Part shown: positions 1-5,497 of the stretch, one piece after another
Layout: each line of letters opens with the position of its first letter
Position numbering within the stretch: position 1 is the stretch's first letter
Source: Bacteroidaceae bacterium
GTDB taxonomy: Bacteria; Bacteroidota; Bacteroidia; Bacteroidales; Bacteroidaceae
Length of the DNA: 7,310 nt
Assembly: GCA_017961965.1 (NCBI GenBank)
Contig: JAGCWG010000020.1
Location: 1-7,310 of the forward strand
Direction: 5' to 3'
The notes under the pieces: model-generated
The model's input: the letters and a program-made list of their open reading frames with translations, nothing else
What the model was told of the DNA's origin: nothing
The model's database searches: none
Made by a program: the position numbers and the translations under genes

Positions 1-61
1 CCGCCCCGTTACTTCCCTACGGTCAGTGAGACCGCTTCGCTAAGTTCGGGGGCTGGGGGCT
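1..61. repeat. GC-rich imperfect palindromic intergenic element downstream of pyk
   Basis: This stretch is far richer in G and C than the other intergenic DNA here. Three nested pairings are visible: CCCCG (4-8) with CGGGG (47-51), ACTT (11-14) with AAGT (42-45), and CGGTC (20-24) with GACCG (30-34) around the loop AGTGA. It ends with GGGGGC-T-GGGGGC (48-60), one base before the pyk stop codon. It could act as a 3' structure for pyk mRNA, but no T-tract follows the stem in the pyk direction inside the window, so it is not a standard intrinsic terminator. A dispersed REP-like repeat is the alternative. The left end may continue outside the window. Confidence 0.5.
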
Positions 62-1531
62 TTACAAATACCTGTTCCTGTTTGGCAATACGTAGTCAAG
101 ACCTGCCTTGAGAACATCACCTACGGTGTTGATTTCAAGGAATGATGTCTTTGTTCCCTTCTTACCACTGCTGAGGTATGCAACCATGTCTGTACCCTTG
201 AGTACTCCGTCGTCCATGAGCTTCTGGAGGGCAGCAAAGTAGTACGCCTGACCATTAGCCTTCTCTGGCATGTAGATAGCTTCCACTCCGTAAGAGAGAG
301 CAAGGTGACGCATTGTCTTCTCCTTGTAGCAAATAGCGAGTACAGGGTACTTGCCGCGGAATGCTGCAAGGTTACGAGCTGTTGTTCCAGAGAAGCTGTC
401 TGTGATGATAGCCTTGATAGGCATCACGTTAGTAGCCTTTACTGCCTGCTTGGCAAGGAAAGCTGTAACGTCAGTATTCTCTGTGAGAGGAATCTTGATA
501 TCGTTGTCAGGGAGCTTGTCTATCTCTGCCTGCTTAGCTACCTTAGCCATTGTCTGTACTGCCTCTACTGGGTACTTACCGTATGCTGTCTCGCCAGAGA
601 GCATGATAGCATCTGTACGGTAGTAGATAGCGTTTGCGATATCTGTTACCTCGGCACGTGTTGGACGAGGATTCTTAATCATAGTGTGGAGCATCTGTGT
701 AGCCACGATGACTGGCTTCTTGGCAAGTACGCACTTCTTGATGAGGATACGCTGGATACCAGGGATGCGCTCCTGTGGTACTTCGATACCGAGGTCACCA
801 CGTGCAACCATTACACCATCAGCCACCTCGAGGATTTCGTCTATATTGTCAACGCCCTCCTGATTCTCAATCTTGGCGATAATCTTGATGTCGCTACCGT
901 ATGCGTCAAGAATCTCCTTGATATCGAGAACGTCCTGCTTTGTACGAACGAAAGAGTGAGCGATGAAGTCGATGTCACGCTCGATGGCATACTTGATGTT
1001 TGCCTTATCCTTGTCTGTAAGTGAAGGAAGGTTGATACGAACACCAGGTACGTTCACGCTCTTGCGATGACCCATTGAAGCCTCGTTCTGAACTTCACAT
1101 ACGAGGTGGTCAGTATGCTTTTCGCGTACGAATAACTCAAGCTCACCATCATCAATAAGGATGTAAGAACCTACCTTGAGGTCCTCAACGAAGTTCTTGT
1201 ATGACACGGCAATCTGTTCACGAGTAGTCTCGATGTCAGGGTTGCCTACAACCTTCACGATGTCACCGATATGGAACTGAAGCTGTTCTGAGTCTTCCAA
1301 TCCTGCAATCCTTGTTGTACGGACCTCAGGACCCTTTGTGTCGATGAGGATGGCGATACGGTTGCTTACCTCACGTACATTATGGATAAGCTTGTCCATA
1401 CCTTCACGAGTTCCGTGGGCTGTGTTCATACGTACTACATTCATTCCTGCCTCGAAGAGTGAACGAATGAAGTCAACTTCGCATCTTAAATCGGAGATGG
1501 ATGCGACAATCTTTGTCTGCTTGAGCATCAT
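62..1531 (-). CDS. pyk: Pyruvate kinase
   Basis: Pyruvate kinase transfers phosphate from phosphoenolpyruvate to ADP, giving pyruvate and ATP, the last step of glycolysis in the cytoplasm. The 489-residue length is normal for the family. Visible active-site features in order are R34 and N36 in the RMNTAHG segment, DTKGPE (64-69), the catalytic Lys of KIEN (K220) with metal ligand E222, ARGDLG with D246, and ATQML with T278 followed by NPRPTRAE and MLSGETA. The B domain lies at about 72-165 and the C-terminal domain from about 345. E69 matches the Glu typical of K+-dependent enzymes. One K+-ligand position that is Ser in the rabbit enzyme (Ser76) reads Ala38. The protein starts MMLKQTK; the second ATG (1528) is an equally good start, since related proteins, as I recall them, begin MLKQTK. 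No clear Shine-Dalgarno sequence is seen. The gene is transcribed away from the peptidase gene. Confidence 0.97.
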   Translation of the reverse strand: MMLKQTKIVASISDLRCEVDFIRSLFEAGMNVVRMNTAHGTREGMDKLIHNVREVSNRIAILIDTKGPEVRTTRIAGLEDSEQLQFHIGDIVKVVGNPDIETTREQIAVSYKNFVEDLKVGSYILIDDGELELFVREKHTDHLVCEVQNEASMGHRKSVNVPGVRINLPSLTDKDKANIKYAIERDIDFIAHSFVRTKQDVLDIKEILDAYGSDIKIIAKIENQEGVDNIDEILEVADGVMVARGDLGIEVPQERIPGIQRILIKKCVLAKKPVIVATQMLHTMIKNPRPTRAEVTDIANAIYYRTDAIMLSGETAYGKYPVEAVQTMAKVAKQAEIDKLPDNDIKIPLTENTDVTAFLAKQAVKATNVMPIKAIITDSFSGTTARNLAAFRGKYPVLAICYKEKTMRHLALSYGVEAIYMPEKANGQAYYFAALQKLMDDGVLKGTDMVAYLSSGKKGTKTSFLEINTVGDVLKAGLDYVLPNRNRYL

Positions 1532-1567
1532 AATATTTTTGCTTATTAAAAAAACAATCTACCTTAC

Positions 1568-1596
1568 CTTGCATTATTCATTCTTCATAATGCAAG
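1568..1596. repeat. Left terminal hairpin of element 1
   Basis: A perfect 10-bp inverted repeat, CTTGCATTAT (1568-1577) and ATAATGCAAG (1587-1596), encloses a 9-base loop. In the pyk direction it lies 36 bases before the start codon, and a run of seven T follows 13 bases after the stem. That gap is too long for a usual intrinsic terminator, but a leader structure that influences translation or elongation is possible. Confidence 0.65.
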
Positions 1597-1624
1597 AGTT
1601 AAAAGTTAAGAGTTAAAAGTTAAA
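1597..1624 (+). repeat. Heptamer tandem array, 4 units (AGTTAAA/G)
   Basis: Four head-to-tail 7-base units read AGTTAAA, AGTTAAG, AGTTAAA, AGTTAAA. The array starts directly after the left terminal hairpin. It is mirrored by the array at 1751-1785, so the two could pair in single-stranded DNA or RNA. Confidence 0.75.
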
Positions 1625-1652
1625 AATTGGAGATTACTCATTTGTCATGTTA

Positions 1653-1710
1653 AATCTATAATGTCAAGTCTATGCGTACCGACATGAACCGGAGGCATAA
1701 ATCATAGATT
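1653..1710. repeat. Bulged central stem of element 1
   Basis: AATCTAT (1653-1659) pairs with ATAGATT (1704-1710), and TATGC (1671-1675) pairs with GCATA (1695-1699), enclosing a short GC-richer tip. The two pairings are offset by a few bases, so the stem is bulged. Confidence 0.4.
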
Positions 1711-1711
1711 C

Positions 1712-1746
1712 GAAATTTGAGATTCTTTTCAAGAACTTCAAATTTC
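1712..1746. repeat. 35-bp near-perfect palindrome
   Basis: GAAATTTGA (1712-1720) pairs with TCAAATTTC (1738-1746), and in the same register TTCTT (1723-1727) pairs with AAGAA (1731-1735) around the 3-base centre TTC. Only the two base pairs between these arms are imperfect. It could form a cruciform or RNA hairpin, or be a dimeric protein binding site. Confidence 0.65.
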
Positions 1747-1750
1747 TCAA

Positions 1751-1785
1751 CTCAACTTTTAACTATTAACTGTTAATTGTTAACT
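1751..1785 (-). repeat. Heptamer tandem array, 5 degenerate units (mirrored)
   Basis: Read on the minus strand, five 7-base units follow one another: AGTTAAC, AATTAAC, AGTTAAT, AGTTAAA, AGTTGAG. They are the inverted counterpart of 1597-1624, with more divergence. The array abuts the right terminal hairpin as the left array abuts the left one. Confidence 0.7.
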
Positions 1786-1804
1786 CCTGTATGAAGAATA
1801 CAGG
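1786..1804. repeat. Right terminal hairpin of element 1
   Basis: CCTGTAT (1786-1792) and ATACAGG (1798-1804) form a perfect 7-bp stem around a 5-base loop, GAAGA on the plus strand. If pyk transcription starts near 1811, this hairpin would sit within the first bases of the mRNA, where stem-loops often slow 5'-end decay. The loop carries the same TTCTTC-type motif (minus strand) as the loop of the left hairpin. Confidence 0.6.
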
Positions 1805-1817
1805 TTTAAATCGGGTG

Positions 1818-1825
1818 CAAAGTTA
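1818..1825 (-). promoter_or_regulatory. Probable pyk promoter, -7 box TAACTTTG
   Basis: The minus strand reads TAACTTTG, an exact match to the Bacteroidota -7 consensus TAnnTTTG. A weak -33 box, ATTG (1846-1849, minus strand), lies 20 bases upstream. The transcription start would be near 1811, giving a pyk leader of about 280 bases that contains all of element 1. No closer match to the consensus was seen in front of pyk. Confidence 0.6.
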
Positions 1826-1919
1826 CGACAAAAAGGCTCTTTTACCAATTTTTATCACTAAAATGATGCAATATTGTATTATATTTTGTTTTTTATATTC
1901 TCTTTTGACTAAAAAAGCA

Positions 1920-1927
1920 TACCTTTG
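1920..1927 (+). promoter_or_regulatory. Possible rightward promoter, -7 box TACCTTTG
   Basis: TACCTTTG matches TAnnTTTG exactly. The -33 partner is poor: TTTG copies lie at 1904-1907 (too close) and 1885-1888 (too far). A start near 1934 would give the M16 peptidase gene a leader of about 470 bases running through element 2. It could instead serve a small RNA in 1934-2400. Confidence 0.4.
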
Positions 1928-2169
1928 CGATGATAAGTCCACAACTTCCCAAGTCGTCTGTTTGTTGTTATGAAACGATGCGGTTCTTATTTCAGAGCCT
2001 TCTTCTTATTTTATGATAATGTGACGAAACAGCCCTTGGAACGATTAACGACGGTTTTTACAAGGTTTTGTATAAGTGTTTTTTCTTATTCGTGGAGGAT
2101 ATTTTTCAACCACGAATTACACGAATGGACACGAACTTTTCAAGTCCTCTTATTTGTTTTATTGCACTA

Positions 2170-2187
2170 AGACAACTCGTGTTGTCT
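2170..2187. repeat. Perfect 7-bp hairpin with TCGT loop
   Basis: AGACAAC (2170-2176) and GTTGTCT (2181-2187) enclose the four-base loop TCGT. It is a compact stable stem inside element 2. Confidence 0.6.
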
Positions 2188-2194
2188 GCGAATA

Positions 2195-2240
2195 ACACGA
2201 ATGCCGTCCGAGTTGATTGACGGGCTTAAAAGATTCGTGT
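2195..2240. repeat. Inner inverted repeat of element 2
   Basis: ACACGAAT (2195-2202) pairs with ATTCGTGT (2233-2240), and CCGTC (2204-2208) pairs with GACGG (2219-2223). The second arm carries about eight extra bases between the two pairings. This nests one inverted pair of core copies inside the outer 17-bp pair. Confidence 0.45.
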
Positions 2241-2268
2241 AATTGGCTACGCCGAGCTAAAGGTTCGT

Positions 2269-2284
2269 AATTGCACGAGCAATT
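2269..2284. repeat. Perfect 6-bp hairpin with ACGA loop
   Basis: AATTGC (2269-2274) and GCAATT (2279-2284) enclose ACGA. The loop is the complement of the TCGT loop at 2177-2180, so the two hairpin loops could in principle pair with each other. Confidence 0.5.
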
Positions 2285-2401
2285 CTTTGTGTAATACATA
2301 AAAAACGTACAAGAAAAATTAGTGAAAATTCGTGTAATTCGTGGCTTCTAAATCGCCCACACGAATTCTTGTAGAACGATTAACTAACACGATAAAAAAC
2401 G

Positions 2402-5317
2402 ATGAAAAGATTAATTAAATCTGTTATGTTTGGTGCTGTGACAACAATGTTTCTCACAGCTTGTAACAATTCTAAGTACAACTACGAGACAGTGGAAAAC
2501 GACCCTATGGGGGTACAGATGTACACTCTCAAGAACGGTCTCAAGGTCTATATGTCAGTCAACAAGGAACAGCCACGCATTCAGACGGCTATAGCCGTAC
2601 ATGCAGGAGCAAAGAACGAGCCAGAGGAAAGTACTGGTCTTGCACACTATCTTGAGCACGTGATGTTCAAGGGTACAGAGCAGTTCGGAACACTCGATTA
2701 TGCCAAGGAGAAGCCTATGCTTGACGAGATAGAGCGTCTCTACGAGGTGTACCGCAAGACATCTGACCCTGCAGAGCGTAAGGCTATCTATCACCAGATA
2801 GACAGTGTGAGCTATGAGGCATCAAAGCTTGCTATACCAAATGAGTATGACAAGTTGATGGCGACTATCGGTTCAGATGGTTCAAATGCTTACACAAGCT
2901 ATGACCTTACTTGTTATGTGGAAGACATACCATCCAACCAGATTGACAACTGGGCAAAGGTACAGGCAGACCGTTTCAAGAATATGGTTATCCGTGGTTT
3001 CCATACAGAGCTTGAAGCAGTATATGAGGAGTATAATGGCGGACTTACTGAGGACTGGGACAAGCTCCACGACACTATTTCTACGGTTCTATATCCAAGC
3101 CACTCTTACCGTCGTGGTATCATCGGTAAGCAGGAACATCTCAAGAATCCGTCAATCACCAATATCAAGAAGTTCTTTGAGACATACTATGTGCCAAACA
3201 ATATGGCTATCTGTGTATCTGGTGACTTCATTCCTGACTCAATGATAGCAGTTATCGAGCGTTACTTTGGTGACATGAAACCAAACGAGTCATTGAAGAA
3301 GTTCGAGTTCAAGCGTGACCCTGAGCTGAAGGCAGCTGTGAGCAAGACTGTTGTCACTCCACAGGAGGAATATGTGTCTATTGCATGGCGATTTGACGGT
3401 ACTGCAAGTCATCAGTTGGATACACTCTCTGTTCTTGATAATATTGTCTGCAACGGTAAGGCAGGTCTCTTTGACCTTGACCTCAACCTCAAGCACAAGG
3501 TGCTCTATGCACAGAGTGGTGTGAATGATGCTGCCGACTACTCATATTGGGAACTCCGTGCATACCCAATGCCAGGACAGACTCTCGATGATGTGAAGAC
3601 TATCGTTCTCGATGAGATAGAGAAGCTCCGCAAGGGTAAGTTCTCTAAGGAACTCATGGAGGCAGTAATCAATAATGAGAAACTGTCTGAGCAGAAGAAA
3701 CTCGAAAGCAACTCACAGCGTGTGACTATGATGGTCAATGCCTTCATCAACGACCAGCAGTGGAGCGATGTAGTGACAATGACTGACCGTGAGGCAAAGA
3801 TTAGCAAGGATGCCGTTGTGGAATTCGCTAACAAGCATATCCGCAAGGACAATTATGTAGTAGTATATAAGCGTAAGGGTACTGACCCTAACATACAGCC
3901 AGTTGAGAAGCCAGCCATCACACCTATCGTCATGAACCGTGATGTGACAAGCGACTTCGTAAAGGCTGTCAGCGACTCAAAGGTTGAACCTATCGAACCA
4001 GTGTTCCTCGATTTCTCAAAGGACATCACAAAGGCAGAGACTGCAAACAAGTTGCCTGTCGTATATCGTCAGAATAGCATCAACAAGCTATTTACTCTCA
4101 ACTACATCTACGACATGGGTTCATTTGCTGACCCTACATTGCCATTTGCATCTAACTACCTCGAATATGTAGGTACAGACAGCCTTACGGCAGAGCAGGT
4201 GTCTGAGGCATTCTATCGTCTTGGATGTTCTTACAACATAAATGTAGGTAACAAGCGTATCTATGTTACATTGCGTGGACTTGATGAGAATCTCGATAAG
4301 GCAGTGGCACTTCTTGACCATCTCATGACACATGCTCGTACAGACAAGGACGCATGGAACACATATCTCGATGCACAGATACAGGCACGTAAGATGCAGC
4401 TTGGCGACTTCAGCTCTTATCTCAGTGCAATGCGTTCATACCTTGCATGGGGTGAAGAGTGGTCAAAGGAACAGAACTTGAGTAATGAACGCCTTCGCAG
4501 CCTCTCACCAGATACACTTCTTCTTAACTTGAAGAACCTCTCACAGTATCAGCATGAGGTGGCTTACTATGGACCACGTTCAGTAGATGAGGCTGTAAAG
4601 GTGCTTGCAGATAATCATCATGTGGCAGCCTCACTCAAGGCACCACTTGCAAACAAAGAATGGAAGAATGTCATCGTGAAGGATAACCGTGTATTCTTCG
4701 TACCATTTGATGATACAATGAACTTTGACCTCACACACTACGGAAGCGAGGGTAAGGAGTATGACTCGTCAATTCTTCCTGCCGTAAGCCTCTATCAGGA
4801 GTACTTCGGCGGTGGAATGAACTCAATCGTGTTCCAGGATATGCGTGAGAAGAAAGCACTTGTATATGGTGCAAATGCTCGTATTATCATGCCTGCACGC
4901 AAGAATGACTATATGTACTTCGTGTCATACGCAGAATCACAGAGTGACAAACTTAATGATGTCGTTGCTACATTCAATGGTATCATCAACGATATGCCAG
5001 AAGTGAAGGAGTCTTTCCGTATTGCCAAGGAAGCAGTCATTGCACGACTCCGTACTCAGCGTACTACGGGTATGGATATCCTCCGTGCATACTTCTCAGC
5101 GCGTGACTGTGGACTTGATACAGACCCAAATGCACTTGTATATGAGAAGGTGAAGGATATGACCCTCACTGATCTTGTTAAGTTCCAGCAGAAGTATGTC
5201 AAGGGTAAGCCATTCCACTATGGTATCGTCGGAAAGAAGTCTGCGCTCGACTTTGCACAGCTCCGTGCCCTTGGTACTGTCGAAGAGATTACACCAGAAC
5301 AACTTTTCGGATATTGA
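2402..5317 (+). CDS. M16 family zinc metallopeptidase, lipoprotein
   Basis: A 971-residue, two-domain M16 (pitrilysin/insulinase-type) peptidase. Residues 1-21 form a lipoprotein signal ending in the lipobox LTAC, with Cys21 the lipidated residue. No acidic run follows Cys21, so a periplasm-facing position on the outer membrane is the simpler inference. The inverted zinc motif HYLEH is at 82-86. A second motif, ELEAVYEE (203-210), supplies the probable third zinc ligand, E210, by comparison with pitrilysin ERNAVNAE. About 50 charged residues (roughly 104-150) sit between these motifs, which makes the spacing longer than the classical ~75 residues. The C-terminal half has the M16 fold marks FQDMREKKALVYGA but no HxxEH, as expected for the non-catalytic partner domain. 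The substrate is unknown; degradation of peptides from the envelope is likely. The start gives a full signal peptide and has no clear Shine-Dalgarno sequence. The gene is intact and closed by its own terminator. Confidence 0.93.
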   Translation: MKRLIKSVMFGAVTTMFLTACNNSKYNYETVENDPMGVQMYTLKNGLKVYMSVNKEQPRIQTAIAVHAGAKNEPEESTGLAHYLEHVMFKGTEQFGTLDYAKEKPMLDEIERLYEVYRKTSDPAERKAIYHQIDSVSYEASKLAIPNEYDKLMATIGSDGSNAYTSYDLTCYVEDIPSNQIDNWAKVQADRFKNMVIRGFHTELEAVYEEYNGGLTEDWDKLHDTISTVLYPSHSYRRGIIGKQEHLKNPSITNIKKFFETYYVPNNMAICVSGDFIPDSMIAVIERYFGDMKPNESLKKFEFKRDPELKAAVSKTVVTPQEEYVSIAWRFDGTASHQLDTLSVLDNIVCNGKAGLFDLDLNLKHKVLYAQSGVNDAADYSYWELRAYPMPGQTLDDVKTIVLDEIEKLRKGKFSKELMEAVINNEKLSEQKKLESNSQRVTMMVNAFINDQQWSDVVTMTDREAKISKDAVVEFANKHIRKDNYVVVYKRKGTDPNIQPVEKPAITPIVMNRDVTSDFVKAVSDSKVEPIEPVFLDFSKDITKAETANKLPVVYRQNSINKLFTLNYIYDMGSFADPTLPFASNYLEYVGTDSLTAEQVSEAFYRLGCSYNINVGNKRIYVTLRGLDENLDKAVALLDHLMTHARTDKDAWNTYLDAQIQARKMQLGDFSSYLSAMRSYLAWGEEWSKEQNLSNERLRSLSPDTLLLNLKNLSQYQHEVAYYGPRSVDEAVKVLADNHHVAASLKAPLANKEWKNVIVKDNRVFFVPFDDTMNFDLTHYGSEGKEYDSSILPAVSLYQEYFGGGMNSIVFQDMREKKALVYGANARIIMPARKNDYMYFVSYAESQSDKLNDVVATFNGIINDMPEVKESFRIAKEAVIARLRTQRTTGMDILRAYFSARDCGLDTDPNALVYEKVKDMTLTDLVKFQQKYVKGKPFHYGIVGKKSALDFAQLRALGTVEEITPEQLFGY

Positions 5318-5361
5318 TTCCCATTGTTCTTGCTTCGCAAAGAAAAACTTTCAAAATATTG

Positions 5362-5402
5362 GCAAGCCCCATATCTCACACCAGAGATATGGGGCTTGCT
5401 TT
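5362..5402 (+). terminator. Intrinsic terminator of the M16 peptidase gene
   Basis: A perfect 16-bp inverted repeat (5362-5377 with 5384-5399) encloses the loop ACACCA; the base of the stem is GC-rich and TTTAA follows. It begins 44 bases after the peptidase stop codon and should isolate the peptidase from the next gene. Confidence 0.88.
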
Positions 5403-5470
5403 AATGGGTTATTTTGGTGTCATCAAAATATTTTTTCCTCGTTTTCGTTTTATTATGTAGGAATAATACT

Positions 5471-5478
5471 TAATTTTG
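5471..5478 (+). promoter_or_regulatory. Promoter of the beta-helix lipoprotein gene, -7 box TAATTTTG
   Basis: TAATTTTG matches TAnnTTTG exactly. A TTTT at 5448-5451, 19 bases upstream, can stand for the -33 TTTG. Transcription would start near 5485, only about 12 bases before the ATG, so the leader is very short. With the terminator just upstream, this indicates an independent transcript. Confidence 0.65.
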
Positions 5479-5497
5479 CAGAAGCAATACAGATAAT

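Larger units (their letters stand above)
1568..1804. repeat. Compound palindromic element in the pyk leader (element 1)
   Basis: This is a 237-bp AT-rich unit with mirrored organisation. Each end is a hairpin (1568-1596 and 1786-1804), and the outer sequences ATTCTTCATA (1580-1589) and TATGAAGAAT (1790-1799) are exact inverse copies. Inside each hairpin lies an array of AGTTAAN heptamers in opposite orientations (1597-1624 and 1751-1785). The centre holds a bulged stem (1653-1710) and a 35-bp palindrome (1712-1746). There is no coding potential of note. The plan suggests a non-autonomous, MITE-like or REP-like element, or a folded RNA leader, because the probable pyk promoter lies just outside its right end. 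Which of these it is cannot be decided from one copy. Confidence 0.6.
2088..2367. repeat. Palindromic element with multiple CACGAATT cores (element 2)
   Basis: A perfect 17-bp inverted repeat, CCACGAATTACACGAAT (2110-2126) and its complement (2328-2344), bounds about 235 bp; the similarity continues imperfectly inward for about 14 bases. Further copies of the core in either orientation lie at about 2088-2095, 2191-2202, 2233-2246, 2264-2271, 2281-2294 and 2359-2367. Internal hairpins are at 2170-2187 and 2269-2284. This kind of sequence is, as I recall, a recurrent intergenic repeat of Bacteroidota genomes. It contains no credible gene. It ends about 35 bases before the peptidase start, so it probably lies in that gene's leader or promoter region. 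Confidence 0.6.
2039..2384 (+). repeat. 11-bp direct repeat GAACGATTAAC bracketing element 2
   Basis: GAACGATTAAC occurs at 2039-2049 and again at 2374-2384, outside the inverted repeats of element 2. It could be a target duplication from insertion of the intervening DNA, or a duplicated binding site. The flanks do not abut the inverted repeat ends, so the first reading is weak. Confidence 0.35.

Noticed and set aside
305..1024. 239-codon open frame on the strand opposite pyk
   Set aside because: It lies wholly inside the well-supported pyruvate kinase gene, is Cys- and Leu-rich without any family resemblance, and reflects codon bias of the true strand.
1551..1596. Intrinsic terminator or attenuator ahead of pyk
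   Set aside because: The stem at 1568-1596 and the T-run (minus strand) are 13 bases apart, too far for a normal intrinsic terminator.
1597..1785. Possible CRISPR array
   Set aside because: The units are 7 bases long, contiguous and without spacers, and no cas gene is near.
1791..1973. 60-codon plus-strand open frame
   Set aside because: It spans the right hairpin of element 1 and both proposed promoter boxes, with a low-complexity product and no recognisable domain.
1970..2170. 66-codon open frame containing NHELHEWTRTF
   Set aside because: The HELHE stretch is simply the translation of the CACGAATTACACGAA repeat. Such repeats often create spurious small proteins in Bacteroidota annotation.
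2110..2344. Insertion sequence with terminal inverted repeats
   Set aside because: There is no transposase or fragment of one between the 17-bp inverted repeats; at most this is a non-autonomous element.
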